A DNA stretch of 64,000 nt from Polaribacter irgensii 23-P (GCF_000153225.1 NZ_CH724148.1:376640-440639), one strand, 5' to 3'; shown: positions 32,397-42,136, counted from the stretch's first letter. Numbers and translations: made by a program. Notes: generated by a model from the sequence alone, not told the origin.

Positions 32397-33797
32397 ATGA
32401 CATACGATATTATTGTAATTGGGTCTGGCCCTGGAGGATATATAGCAGCAGTTAGAGCCTCTCAATTAGGCAAAAAAGTTGCCATTATAGAAAAATATTC
32501 AACCTTAGGCGGTACCTGTCTTAATGTTGGTTGTATTCCTTCAAAAGCACTATTAGATTCTTCCCATCATTATTACGATGCCGTGCACCATTTTGAAGAA
32601 CACGGAATTTCTGTTGAAAACCCAAGCTTCGATTTTCCTAAAATGTTGGAAAGAAAAGCAAAAGTGGTAGAGACTACCACGGGTGGCATCACTTACTTAA
32701 TGGACAAGAATAATATTGACGTATTTGAAGGATTGGGTTCTTTTGAAGACAAAACACATGTAAAAATCACGAAAAAAGATGGCTCTTCTGAGGTAATTGA
32801 AGGTGTAGACATCATTATCGCTACAGGTTCAAAACCTGCGAATTTGCCTTTCATAACTTTAGACAAGGAACGTGTAATGACCTCTACAGAAGCGTTGAAA
32901 CTACCTGAAGTTCCAAAACATTTAATCGTAATAGGCGGTGGTGTAATAGGATTGGAGTTGGGTTCTGTTTACAAGCGTTTGGGAGCAGAGGTTACTGTTG
33001 TCGAGTATATGGATAAAATTGTTCCTGGCATGGACACAGATGTTTCTAAAGAACTTCAAAAAGTATTTAAAAAGCAAGGCATTAAATTCGCTACCAGCCA
33101 CAAGGTAACTTCAGTAGAAAGAAATGGAGACACTGTTCTTGTAAAAGCCATTGATAAAAAAGACAGAGAAATTGAATTTTCTGGAGACTATTGTTTGGTT
33201 GCTGTTGGTAGAAAAGCATACACGCAAGGATTGGGTTTAGAAAAAATTGGATTGGAAGTAAATGAACGCGGTCAGGTAGCTGTAAATGCACATTTACAGA
33301 CAAACGTCCATAATATTTATGCTGTTGGAGATGTAATTAAAGGTGCAATGCTTGCACACAAAGCAGAGGAAGAAGGAGTTGCTGTAGCAGAATATTTAGC
33401 CGGTGAAAAACCGCACATTGATTATAACTTAGTTCCAGGAATTGTATATACTTGGCCAGAAGCTGCCTCTGTTGGAAAGACAGAAGATGAATTGAAAGAA
33501 GGAAAAGTAGCATACAAATCAGGAAAATTCCTAATGAGAGCCTTGGGAAGATCTCGTGCAAGTGGAGACATTGACGGTTTTGTAAAAGTTTTAGCAGATA
33601 AAAACACCGATGAAATCCTAGGAGTGCATATGGTAGGAGCTCGCGTTGCAGATTTAATTATGGAAGCAGCTGTTGCAATGGAGTTTAGAGCGTCTGCAGA
33701 AGACTTGGCAAGAATTTGTCATGGGCACCCTACTTATTCTGAGGCAGTAAAAGAAGCCGCGAAAGCAGCTTGGGACGGAAAACCTCTGAATGCTTAA
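32397..33797 (+). CDS. lpd: Dihydrolipoyl dehydrogenase
   Basis: FAD-dependent E3 subunit that reoxidises lipoyl groups of the 2-oxoacid dehydrogenase complexes and glycine cleavage system. The FAD motif IVIGSGPGGYIAAVRA is at 6-21, the redox disulfide is C41/C46 in GGTCLNVGCIPSK, and the NAD motif is VIGGGVIGLELGSVY near 180. The C-terminal catalytic HPTYSEAVKEA carries the active-site His-Glu pair. The length of 466 is normal. It is monocistronic, with its own promoter and a strong terminator. Confidence 0.96.
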   Translation: MTYDIIVIGSGPGGYIAAVRASQLGKKVAIIEKYSTLGGTCLNVGCIPSKALLDSSHHYYDAVHHFEEHGISVENPSFDFPKMLERKAKVVETTTGGITYLMDKNNIDVFEGLGSFEDKTHVKITKKDGSSEVIEGVDIIIATGSKPANLPFITLDKERVMTSTEALKLPEVPKHLIVIGGGVIGLELGSVYKRLGAEVTVVEYMDKIVPGMDTDVSKELQKVFKKQGIKFATSHKVTSVERNGDTVLVKAIDKKDREIEFSGDYCLVAVGRKAYTQGLGLEKIGLEVNERGQVAVNAHLQTNVHNIYAVGDVIKGAMLAHKAEEEGVAVAEYLAGEKPHIDYNLVPGIVYTWPEAASVGKTEDELKEGKVAYKSGKFLMRALGRSRASGDIDGFVKVLADKNTDEILGVHMVGARVADLIMEAAVAMEFRASAEDLARICHGHPTYSEAVKEAAKAAWDGKPLNA

Positions 33798-33810
33798 AGC
33801 ATAAAATAAT

Positions 33811-33858
33811 TTTAAAACAGAAAAACATCCTACATATTGGATGTTTTTCTGTTTTAAA
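33811..33858 (+). terminator. lpd terminator
   Basis: Perfect 20-base inverted repeat (33811-33830 with 33839-33858) around an 8-base loop, with A- and T-runs inside the stem. It lies just after lpd and before the pseudogene. Confidence 0.9.
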
Positions 33859-33878
33859 AAGTTTCTTAGTTTTGTCAA

Positions 33879-35098
33879 ATGAAAAAAATTTGCTTACCAT
33901 TTCTCATTTTTCTATTTTCTACAAATTCATACTGTCAAAAATATGTAGCGACAAAAGCGCAGGTCTCAAGCTTTTTATCTAAATCTTACTACAGCATTAA
34001 TTTTGGCGGAATTTTCTATCCTTTTTCGAACGCCAATTTAATTGATGGCTATAAAACAGACACGTATTCTAAAAATACCTTCTCTGGAAGGCTTTTATTA
34101 GGCTATAAAATTACACCAAATTTGGCGGTGCAATTTGGAACCCTGAGACCTGCTTCTTGGTTTAAATATAACAATATAAATAACATTGGCTACGAGAGGA
34201 GTGTTTGGATAAATGCATGGTCTTTATCTCTTAAAAAAAATATTGCATTAACTAAAAAACTCTCTGTTTTTGGCGAGGCTGGCATCGCAAATGTAACCCG
34301 AATAGGTTTTTCTATCGAAGATGAAATCATTTATTCCGATGCACATTTTGCAAGCATCTAATACGGTTTTAGCTTTAATTATGCTTTGAATAAAAAATGG
34401 CAACTCAATTTAAACAGTATCTTTTTACCAAAGGCAGTAAAACAGAATCAACCTGCAATTTCACAAGTTTGTTTTGCTTTGAATACCACCTGAATAAATT
34501 GCCTGAGAAACAAGTGCAAAAGAACGAAAATAACCCCTACTTTTTCCCAAACAATCTGTTACAAGTAAGCTACGGAACTAGTGCAATGGATTTTGGTGCA
34601 AATAGATTTTTTGGAATGAGCCTAAAAGTTGGAAATTTTGAAAGTTTTGGAATTCCTATTTTCTGGGTTGGTGCCGTAAAAGCGAAACACTCTTTTTCAC
34701 TTACCTACCAAAGACTCCTTTTTAGAACCGAAAAAATATTTTCTATAGACTGCGGCATGAGTATTACTGCTTTTCAAACAGAAGCTGGAAAAGAAAATGT
34801 ACTTGCTTTTTCTATTTTTCCAACAATGCGTTTTTATTTAATGAGAAGAAAGAGATTTGACATGTATACAAACTATTCCTTAATTGATCCCACTCTTTTA
34901 ACTTCAGGAAATTTGGATAATTTAAAAACACGTCCTAAAATTACCTACCAAGACACCATGGGCTTTGGATTTTTCTTCAGAAAAGAACGCAGTTACAATG
35001 CAGAATTTAGAATTATGCACTATTCTAATGGAAATATATTTCCACAAAATTCTAAGGTTGCTGTTCCCGTTCAATTTACATTTGGGAAGACCTTTTAA
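33879..35098 (+). pseudogene. Broken acyloxyacyl hydrolase / PagL-type outer-membrane lipid A deacylase gene
   Basis: A signal peptide (KKICLPFLIFLFSTNSYCQ) and outer-membrane beta segments run to an in-frame TAA at 34359-34361. Beyond that stop the same frame keeps coding-like sequence (YGFSFNYALNKKWQLNLNS) until TGA at 34491. The continuation (EYHLNKLPEKQ onward) is one frame back, as from a one-base loss in the T-rich stretch at about 34468-34482. The second part, to 35098, ends with IMHYSNGNIFPQN, which resembles the His-Ser active-site motif of PagL-type lipid A 3-O-deacylases. Repaired, it would code for about 406 residues. Sequencing error is the main alternative to true decay. Confidence 0.8.
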
Positions 35099-35155
35099 GT
35101 TTCATAAAAACTTACAATCCCTTTAAAAATTTAAAGATGCAATCAATAAGAGTTG

Positions 35156-35163
35156 TATTTTTG
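35156..35163 (+). promoter_or_regulatory. TATTTTTG promoter box for pabB
   Basis: Exact TAnnTTTG match that ends 8 bases before the ATG at 35172. Confidence 0.55.
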
Positions 35164-35171
35164 CAGCAGAT

Positions 35172-36479
35172 ATGCAAAGAACAATCCGAAGTTTTTCTAT
35201 TGAAAACATAAAAAGTTTCAAATCACTTTTACTCTCTTGGTCTCAGCAGTTTGAAACTGCGCTTTGGATGGATTCCAATAAGTATCAGCAACAATACTCA
35301 AACTTTGACAGCGCACTGGCAGTGCAAGAATTCACGGCAATAAGAACTGATTATTCCAATGCTTTTGACAAACTAAAGGAATATCAAAGTAGTACGAATG
35401 ATTATATTTTTGGATACATTTCCTATGATGTCAAAAATGACGTGGAACAACTTTCCTCTGCTAATTTTGACGGTTTAGATTTTCCTGATTTGTATTTCTT
35501 TCAGCCTCAAAAACTAATTTTCATCAGAGAAGAAAATATTGAGTTTCATTACTTAAATATGGTTGCAGATGAAATTGAATCTGATTTTAATGAAATTCAA
35601 GCCAGTGCAAAACAAAATGACCCTACTCCTAATACCGACAAAAATATTAAAATAAAACTCCGAATTCACAAAGAAGAATACCATGCAAAAGTGCATGCTA
35701 TTTTAGAACATATCAAAAGGGGGGATATTTATGAAGTAAATTTTTGTCAGGAATTTTATGCCGAAAATTCAACCATCAATCCAGCTGCTGTCTATCAGCA
35801 CTTGAACGATATTTCTGAACCCCCATTTGCCTCGTTTCTCAAAATGGACCAGCAATACGCCTTGTGTGCATCTCCAGAAAGATATCTTAAAAAAGAAGGA
35901 TGTAAAATCATTTCGCAACCGATCAAAGGCACTGCAAAAAGATTGATAAGTGCCATTGATGATGCGCAAATAGCAACTGATTTGGCTCGCGATGAAAAAG
36001 AACGAGCTGAAAACGTAATGATTGTTGATTTAGTTCGAAATGATCTGTCTAAAACGGCAAAGAAAGGTGCCGTAAAAGTAGAAGAATTGTGCAAGGTATA
36101 CTCCTTTAAACAAGTACACCAAATGATTTCTACGGTAGTCTCTGAAATTGATCCACAGGTCCATCCGATAGAAACTTTGAGAAGTACTTTTCCAATGGGG
36201 AGCATGACGGGCGCTCCAAAAGTATCTGCTATGAAAATTATAGAACACCTTGAAGCATCAAAACGCGGTTTGTATTCTGGAGCTATTGGATACTTTACAC
36301 CAGAAAACGATTTTGATTTCAATGTTGTCATCCGAAGTATTCTCTACAACGAAGAAAAAAAATACATCTCCTACTCTGTTGGGAGTGCCATTACGATTAA
36401 ATCTGACCCTGCAAGAGAATATGAGGAATGTCTTCTGAAAGCAAAAGCAATGAAATACGTTTTAACACACGCAAAGTAA
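35172..36479 (+). CDS. pabB: Chorismate-binding enzyme, aminodeoxychorismate synthase component I
   Basis: 435-residue enzyme that aminates chorismate on the way to p-aminobenzoate and folate. Chorismate-binding blocks are IKRGDIYEVNFCQEF near 180, SPERYLKKEG near 235, QPIKGTAKR near 253, and FPMGSMTGAPKVSAMKIIEHLE near 340-360 followed by RGLYSGAIGYF. The related anthranilate synthase TrpE shares this fold. I prefer PabB because no trp gene and no glutaminase are adjacent, but TrpE activity is not excluded. Confidence 0.85.
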   Translation: MQRTIRSFSIENIKSFKSLLLSWSQQFETALWMDSNKYQQQYSNFDSALAVQEFTAIRTDYSNAFDKLKEYQSSTNDYIFGYISYDVKNDVEQLSSANFDGLDFPDLYFFQPQKLIFIREENIEFHYLNMVADEIESDFNEIQASAKQNDPTPNTDKNIKIKLRIHKEEYHAKVHAILEHIKRGDIYEVNFCQEFYAENSTINPAAVYQHLNDISEPPFASFLKMDQQYALCASPERYLKKEGCKIISQPIKGTAKRLISAIDDAQIATDLARDEKERAENVMIVDLVRNDLSKTAKKGAVKVEELCKVYSFKQVHQMISTVVSEIDPQVHPIETLRSTFPMGSMTGAPKVSAMKIIEHLEASKRGLYSGAIGYFTPENDFDFNVVIRSILYNEEKKYISYSVGSAITIKSDPAREYEECLLKAKAMKYVLTHAK

Positions 36480-36574
36480 AAATTCTTCGAATTCACACAC
36501 CAACCTTTCCCGCAGGTTCTAAAATTTACAAATACATAGTGATACTCAAAACATCCTTTTAAGAAAAAATTAGA

Positions 36575-36582
36575 TATTTTTA
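36575..36582 (+). promoter_or_regulatory. TATTTTTA promoter box for small gene 36587
   Basis: Near match to TAnnTTTG, ending 4 bases before the ATG. Confidence 0.4.
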
Positions 36583-36586
36583 CAAC

Positions 36587-36823
36587 ATGATCTTAAACCA
36601 AGAAGTCCTTTTCCAAAAAACGCTAGAAAGTATAAAAGAAAAACCGACAGAACAAAACATGTTCAATGCCTTTTTAACCCTGTATCCAACAGAATGGAAA
36701 CAGTTAAAAATTACCTTTTCTAAATTTAACAGAAGCAAGCAATCAGGTAAATCGATTCCGCTTCCAAAACCAGAAGTCTCTATCAGAAAAGACATCCGTG
36801 CCTGGTTGAAAAAGCAATCCTAA
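36587..36823 (+). CDS. Small basic conserved protein, unknown function
   Basis: 78-residue basic, mostly helical protein (VLFQKTLESIKEKPTEQNMF, then PTEWKQLKITFSKFNRSKQS) with no signal, cysteine or membrane segment. It lies between pabB and tilS on the same strand with a promoter-like box directly before it. I recognise no family. Confidence 0.6.
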   Translation: MILNQEVLFQKTLESIKEKPTEQNMFNAFLTLYPTEWKQLKITFSKFNRSKQSGKSIPLPKPEVSIRKDIRAWLKKQS

Positions 36824-36843
36824 AATAATATCAATAATTTATG

Positions 36844-36851
36844 TACTTTTG
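36844..36851 (+). promoter_or_regulatory. TACTTTTG promoter box for tilS
   Basis: Exact TAnnTTTG match that ends 8 bases before the tilS ATG. Confidence 0.55.
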
Positions 36852-36859
36852 GCTGCGAT

Positions 36860-38170
36860 ATGCTTGAAAAAATATCAAATATAATTAGCAATACTTTTCC
36901 TTTTTTAAAAGAAAAAAGACTTTTAATAGCCATTTCTGGTGGTCTTGATTCTGTAGTTTTAACCCGGCTACTTTCTACCTTAAAATTTGATATTACTTTA
37001 GCACACTGTAACTTTAACTTAAGGGGAATCGAGAGTAATTTAGATGCAATATTTGTTGAAGAACTCGCCAAAGAACTAGCCGTTAAATGCTTTAGCACTT
37101 CTTTTAAAACAGAGAAACTAGCAAAAGAAAAAAAGGAATCGACACAAATTGCCGCTCGAAATTTGCGCTACCATTGGTTTCAAGAAATTAGTGCGCGTCA
37201 CCATTTCGACTATATATTAACAGCACACCACGCCGATGATAATTTGGAAACCTTTCTAATCAATTTAACTCGTGGAACGGGTTTAGCCGGTTTCACAGGA
37301 ATTCCTCCCGTTCACGGAAATGTTATTCGTCCCTTACTACAATTTTCACGAGAAGAGATTCTTCACTTCGCAAAAGAGAACAACATTTGTTGGAGAGAAG
37401 ATCAAAGCAATGCATCCACCAAGTACCTCCGCAATAAAATCAGACATAAAATACTACCTGTTTTAAAAGATATAAACCCGAATATGTTAGCCTCCTTTTC
37501 TAAGACTCTAGAAAATCTACAAGAGAGCGCTCAAATTATTTCGGATCGGATTGAAGAGACCTCACTAAAGATCTGTTTTGAAGAAAACGGCGTTACTAAA
37601 TTTAAAATTTCGGAAATACTCAAATTATCAAACCCAAAGGCCTACCTCTTCCAATTTTTAAAAGCCTATCATTTTTCTGAATTTAAAGATGTTTATAATC
37701 TATTAAGTGCCCAATCAGGAAAACACATACTTTCGAGCACACATGTCCTTTTAAAAGATCGAGAGTTTCTAATCCTTTCCGAAAGAAAACTCTCAAATTC
37801 GAGTGATACCCTTTTTCAGATTTTGGAAGATACACCTAAAATTACCAATCCGATTCATTTAAACTTTGAAGAAGTTACTGAACAATCCGCTCCAGATAAA
37901 AAAAGTATTTACGTTTCTAAAAAAAGTTTAAAGTTCCCGTTAATTGTAAGGAAATGGAAAAATGGCGACTATTTTTATCCTCTGGGAATGCAAGGAAAAA
38001 AAAAGTTAAGCAAATATTTCAAAGACGAGAAATTATCACTTATCGAAAAACAGAATCAATGGTTGCTCTGTGACGCAAACGATGCGATTATCTGGATTAT
38101 TGGAATGAGAAAAGACAACAGATTTGATGTAAGATCTAACACTGGAATTATAGAAATTAGTTCACAATAA
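36860..38170 (+). CDS. tilS: tRNA(Ile)-lysidine synthetase
   Basis: Attaches lysine to cytidine 34 of the CAU-anticodon isoleucine tRNA so that it reads AUA. The ATP-pyrophosphatase loop SGGLDS is at 26-31. LAHCNFNLRG and LTAHHADDNLETFLINLTRGTG follow. The C-terminal TilS domain is seen in VRKWKNGDYFYPLGMQGKKK near 370-390. The length of 436 residues is usual. Probably essential. Confidence 0.95.
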   Translation: MLEKISNIISNTFPFLKEKRLLIAISGGLDSVVLTRLLSTLKFDITLAHCNFNLRGIESNLDAIFVEELAKELAVKCFSTSFKTEKLAKEKKESTQIAARNLRYHWFQEISARHHFDYILTAHHADDNLETFLINLTRGTGLAGFTGIPPVHGNVIRPLLQFSREEILHFAKENNICWREDQSNASTKYLRNKIRHKILPVLKDINPNMLASFSKTLENLQESAQIISDRIEETSLKICFEENGVTKFKISEILKLSNPKAYLFQFLKAYHFSEFKDVYNLLSAQSGKHILSSTHVLLKDREFLILSERKLSNSSDTLFQILEDTPKITNPIHLNFEEVTEQSAPDKKSIYVSKKSLKFPLIVRKWKNGDYFYPLGMQGKKKLSKYFKDEKLSLIEKQNQWLLCDANDAIIWIIGMRKDNRFDVRSNTGIIEISSQ

Positions 38171-38190
38171 ATTGAATAGCAAAGGTTTTG

Positions 38191-38198
38191 TATCTTTA
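38191..38198 (+). promoter_or_regulatory. TATCTTTA promoter box for TlpA-like gene
   Basis: Near match to TAnnTTTG with a TTG 16 bases upstream, 27 bases before the ATG at 38226. It makes the longer TTG frame from 38172 unlikely. Confidence 0.4.
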
Positions 38199-38225
38199 AA
38201 GATTCAATCAAAGAAGAGCTCCGTT

Positions 38226-39605
38226 ATGAAAAAACTATTAATATTAGTTGCATTGGTCACAGTACTGGATGCTTGTACCCCTGAAAATAAAATAGACTAC
38301 ACCACACTATCTGGTAAAATTGAAAATTCAACAGCACAAAAACTAACGCTCTATAATCGATTTGATACCACTGAAAAATTAGAAATCGTACTAGCTAAAG
38401 ACGGCACTTTTGTAGATACTTTAAAAATAAATTCTGATTTTCTCTTCCTGCGAGAGGAGAATAATAGGATTGATTTATATGCACCGAAAGGAAGCGATAT
38501 AAACATTTATTACAGTTCTAAAAACAAGGATTCCACACTTCTATTAACTGGTAGCACGGCAGATATAAACAACTATATTTTTAATAAAAATAAAGTACAT
38601 GCAGCTATTGCAGGAGATCAAAAAGAACTGTTTTTAAAAAATGAAGAAAATTTTAAAGCAGCTGTACTCAAAATGAAAAATATAGAAGAAAACCTATTAT
38701 ATAAAACAGCTGGCATTCCAGAGGACTTTAAAATTAATGAGAAAAAAAACATTCATTACAGCTATTTAGCTGCTTTAAATAACTATAGATCCTATCACGG
38801 TTATTATATAAAGAATCGCAGTTTTGAACCAACAGAGAGCTTTTTAAATGAATTAAAAGATTTAGACTTAGAGAGTGAAGCTGATTTTATTTTTTCTATG
38901 AATTACAGAGTTCTTGTAAGTGCGCTCTTAAAAAATAAATCTGATGATTTAGTTGCAAAAGACTCGTTAGAAAGTGACATCGCTTACCTAGAAACAATTG
39001 CGAAAGTTAAAAATACAGTCATAAAAAATAAATTATTGTACGATGCCGCTGCATTCGGCATCACGTATACAGATAAATTAGAAGCCTACTATCTTCTTTT
39101 TTCTAAAAACTCTACAAATACTAGCAACAATGAAAAAATAGCTGAAAGTTATAACAAACTGACCTCTCTTGCTGCGGGGAGTCCTTCTCCTTCATTCACA
39201 GATTATGAAGACAATACAGGGGGTGCAAAATCTTTAGAACACTTAAAAGGCAAATATGTATACATCGATGTTTGGGCAACTTGGTGCGGCCCTTGTATTG
39301 CAGAAATACCTTCTTTAAAGAAAGTTGAAGAGGCATTTCACGGTAAAAATATTCAGTTTTTAAGTATTTCAATTGATGCCGAAAAAGATCATGACAAATG
39401 GAAAAAGATGATTGTTGAAAAAAAATTGGGGGGAATACAACTAATAGCGGATAATGATTGGGAATCACAATTTATAAAAGAATATATGATTAAAGGAATT
39501 CCAAGATTTATTTTGTTAGATCCCAAAGGAAATATCATTTCGGCCAATGCTCCAAGACCCTCAGACAAGAAACTAACAGAAACACTAAATAATTTAAACC
39601 TTTAG
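38226..39605 (+). CDS. TlpA-like thioredoxin-domain lipoprotein (DUF4369 type)
   Basis: 459-residue lipoprotein. The signal sequence KKLLILVALVTVLDAC has a lipobox LDAC with C16. An N-terminal beta domain (about 25-120, YTTLSGKIENSTAQKLTLYN) resembles DUF4369, then a helical middle part follows. A TlpA/ResA thioredoxin domain from about 325 has the active site VWATWCGPCIAEIP (C near 353 and 356). It probably reduces or transfers disulfides at the membrane, and the DsbD-like gene 22 bases downstream would supply electrons. Confidence 0.88.
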   Translation: MKKLLILVALVTVLDACTPENKIDYTTLSGKIENSTAQKLTLYNRFDTTEKLEIVLAKDGTFVDTLKINSDFLFLREENNRIDLYAPKGSDINIYYSSKNKDSTLLLTGSTADINNYIFNKNKVHAAIAGDQKELFLKNEENFKAAVLKMKNIEENLLYKTAGIPEDFKINEKKNIHYSYLAALNNYRSYHGYYIKNRSFEPTESFLNELKDLDLESEADFIFSMNYRVLVSALLKNKSDDLVAKDSLESDIAYLETIAKVKNTVIKNKLLYDAAAFGITYTDKLEAYYLLFSKNSTNTSNNEKIAESYNKLTSLAAGSPSPSFTDYEDNTGGAKSLEHLKGKYVYIDVWATWCGPCIAEIPSLKKVEEAFHGKNIQFLSISIDAEKDHDKWKKMIVEKKLGGIQLIADNDWESQFIKEYMIKGIPRFILLDPKGNIISANAPRPSDKKLTETLNNLNL

Positions 39606-39627
39606 TACTTTTAAACACAACACTACA

Positions 39628-41601
39628 ATGCCTAAAATATTTTCCTTTTTCTTACTTTTTACTGTTTTTTCTATTTTCTCACAAACAGAAGAAAACCCTA
39701 TTGTTTGGAAATCTTCTATCAACCAAATTTCAGAAACGGAATACGATGTTATTTTGACTGCCAAACTTCTACAAGCTTGGCATTTGTATTCACAATACAA
39801 TCCAGAAGGTGCTTCTCAAGCACTAGAAATTGTAATTCCAGAAGGTAAAACTGGGTATGCACTCGTTGGAAAGGCAATAGAAAGTGATACCCAAAAAGAA
39901 TACTCAGAAATTTGGGGAAAGGAAGAGGTTTACTTTGCAGATCGCGCTATTATTACCCAGAAAATAAAAATTAGAGACAAAACAATTCCTTCAATTACGG
40001 TATCAATTTACGGACAGGTTTGCAAACAGGCGTGCATACAAATAGAGGAATCTTTTTCTTTTCCTTTAGATGGTAAGAAGATAAAAAAAGAAATTATTGT
40101 TCTAAATGACAAAAGCAAAACGCTCACAAAAAAACTACAACTTGATTTAAAAAATACCAATTTATTACAAACGGGAAACACCTCGGATACTGCATCAGGA
40201 AGCTCTCTATTTAATATTTTTCTTTTAGGTTTTGTTGGTGGTTTGCTTGCCCTCTTAACCCCCTGTGTCTTTCCGATGATTCCTTTGACCGTTTCCTTTT
40301 TTACAAAAGGAGCCCAAAGCAAACGTAAAGGAATTTTTAATGCCATATTGTATGGTGTATTTATTGTACTTATTTACATGCTTTTAAGCGTTCCTTTTCA
40401 TTTAATTGATGGCTTGGATCCCAGTATTTTAAACACGATTTCCACAAATATTTGGTTAAATATTTTCTTTTTTGTCATTTTGGTGTTTTTCTCCTTGTCT
40501 TTTTTTGGCTTTTACGAAATCACCCTACCTAGTTCTTGGGGAACTAAAATGGACAGTGCCTCTGATGTAGGCGGCTTTATTGGTATCTTTTTTATGGCTT
40601 TAACATTAGCCATTGTTTCGTTTTCTTGCACAGGGCCAATTTTAGGCTCTCTGTTAGCAGGTTCTCTAGGTACTGCCGGTGACCCAGCATTTCAACTTTC
40701 TGCAGGTATGACGGGATTTGGTCTTGCCCTCGCCTTGCCTTTTGCCTTATTTGCGTTGTTTCCAAACCTATTATCTGCGCTGCCTAAATCTGGGGGATGG
40801 TTGAATACCACCAAAGTGGTTTTAGGTTTTTTAGAACTCGCATTTGCCTTTAAGTTTTTATCAAACTCAGATTTAGTAGGACATTGGGATCTTTTAAAAC
40901 GTGAAGTTTTTATCGGTATTTGGATTGTAATCTTCTTGGGATTGGCTTTGTATCTCTTCGGTAAAATTAAATTTCCGCATGACTCTCCTCTTAAAAAACT
41001 CTCCTTTTTTAGGATTTCTTTTGGCATCCTTATTTTTGCGTTTGCGATCTATTTAATTCCGGGAACTTTTAAAAATCCAACTTGGAACTTAAATGCTTTG
41101 AGCGGTTTTCCTCCACCACAATTTTATAGTATTTATGAACAGGAATCCAACTGCCCACTGGGTCTAAATTGTTACAAAGATTTTGAAGAAGGACGGCTCG
41201 CAGCCAAAGAAAGCAACAAACCAATTTTACTTGACTTTACCGGATGGGCATGCGTAAATTGCCGTAAAATGGAAGAAAATGTATGGAGCGACCCCAGCGT
41301 TTATACACTGCTTAAAAACGATTACATTCTAATTTCGCTGTATGTAGATGACAATGAAAAAGCACTTCCTAAAGGAGCACAATTTGACTTTTTAAAGGAA
41401 AATGGCAGCATAAAAAAAATCAAAACCTATGGTGATAAATGGTCTACTTTTCAAGTAATAAATTTTAAAAATGCTTCACAGCCCTATTATGTTTTACTAA
41501 ATTCAGACTTAGAAATCTTAAACGCTCCCCAACAATACACAGACATAACAACCTATAAAAACTGGCTAGAAAAAGGATTAAAAAATTTTAAAAAAAACTA
41601 G
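39628..41601 (+). CDS. DsbD-like thiol:disulfide interchange protein
   Basis: 657-residue inner-membrane protein that passes electrons from cytosolic thioredoxin to periplasmic partners. It has a signal peptide (FSFFLLFTVFSIFSQ) and an N-terminal DsbD-alpha-like domain (WKSSINQISETEYDVILTAK) with a cysteine pair in YGQVCKQACIQIEES. The central CcdA-like membrane domain has eight segments with redox cysteines in LTPCVFPMIPLTV and SFSCTGPILGSLLAG. The C-terminal thioredoxin domain carries GWACVNCRKMEENVW near 540. The neighbouring TlpA-like lipoprotein is its likely acceptor. Confidence 0.9.
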   Translation: MPKIFSFFLLFTVFSIFSQTEENPIVWKSSINQISETEYDVILTAKLLQAWHLYSQYNPEGASQALEIVIPEGKTGYALVGKAIESDTQKEYSEIWGKEEVYFADRAIITQKIKIRDKTIPSITVSIYGQVCKQACIQIEESFSFPLDGKKIKKEIIVLNDKSKTLTKKLQLDLKNTNLLQTGNTSDTASGSSLFNIFLLGFVGGLLALLTPCVFPMIPLTVSFFTKGAQSKRKGIFNAILYGVFIVLIYMLLSVPFHLIDGLDPSILNTISTNIWLNIFFFVILVFFSLSFFGFYEITLPSSWGTKMDSASDVGGFIGIFFMALTLAIVSFSCTGPILGSLLAGSLGTAGDPAFQLSAGMTGFGLALALPFALFALFPNLLSALPKSGGWLNTTKVVLGFLELAFAFKFLSNSDLVGHWDLLKREVFIGIWIVIFLGLALYLFGKIKFPHDSPLKKLSFFRISFGILIFAFAIYLIPGTFKNPTWNLNALSGFPPPQFYSIYEQESNCPLGLNCYKDFEEGRLAAKESNKPILLDFTGWACVNCRKMEENVWSDPSVYTLLKNDYILISLYVDDNEKALPKGAQFDFLKENGSIKKIKTYGDKWSTFQVINFKNASQPYYVLLNSDLEILNAPQQYTDITTYKNWLEKGLKNFKKN

Positions 41602-41637
41602 CTACTTGATTTGTAATTTTAGTTTAAATGAGGAAAA

Positions 41638-42014
41638 GATAACTCTTTAGCACTGTTTGCCGTTGGATATCCATCACTATTCAAACGCAAAAAAACAGCT
41701 GCAAGCATTTAAATATTCAGTAGTGTTAAAAAAGATATTTACAATACAGCCTCTTTAAAAAGAAGTTACATGCAGATGGATTTAAGTTTAAGCCTGCAGA
41801 CGCCTTTGCTATGGATCCGAAAATCCCTTCCTTACGTTTTGGATAAACTAGTCAAAGTACTCCTGAATATATTTATGATTTCTTTGAAAAATACGAAAAC
41901 TCAAATTTACCAAAAGGGTTTTCATTCGAAAAGGATCCTCGCAGATGGAATTTATGCTCCTTAGCAAATAGAGAGCCACCTTATTTATTGCAGTCACAAA
42001 AAGTAAATAATTAA
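41638..42014 (+). pseudogene. Unidentified coding relic upstream of ppc
   Basis: The 535-base gap before ppc carries fragments that read like a degraded protein. One frame (41643 onward) gives DNSLALFAVGYPSLFKRKKT, a stop, then SVKKDIYNTASLKRSYMQMD. A second frame gives GFKFKPADAFAMDPKIPS, a TAA at 41844-41846, then EYIYDFFEKYENSNLPKGF and PRRWNLCSLANREPPYLL, ending at TAA 42012-42014. Amino-acid use looks coding, but I recognise no family. It could also be chance. The 64-codon frame starting at 41770 is out of phase with this reading. Confidence 0.35.
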
Positions 42015-42107
42015 ATTTTCATCAAAATTCCTATAAATTTCCATCGTTTTCGTAAATAATTCAACGATTATTAGCAAAAACTTAAGTTCTGCAGCCTGCC
42101 TTTTTTG

Positions 42108-42115
42108 TATTTTTA
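42108..42115 (+). promoter_or_regulatory. TATTTTTA promoter box for ppc
   Basis: Near match to TAnnTTTG, 21 bases before the ppc ATG. Confidence 0.45.
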
Positions 42116-42136
42116 TTTAATAAAATTGTTATAATT

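Noticed and set aside
41770..41964. 64-codon plus-strand frame before ppc
   Set aside because: Out of phase with the more protein-like readings of the same stretch; treated as part of the relic only.
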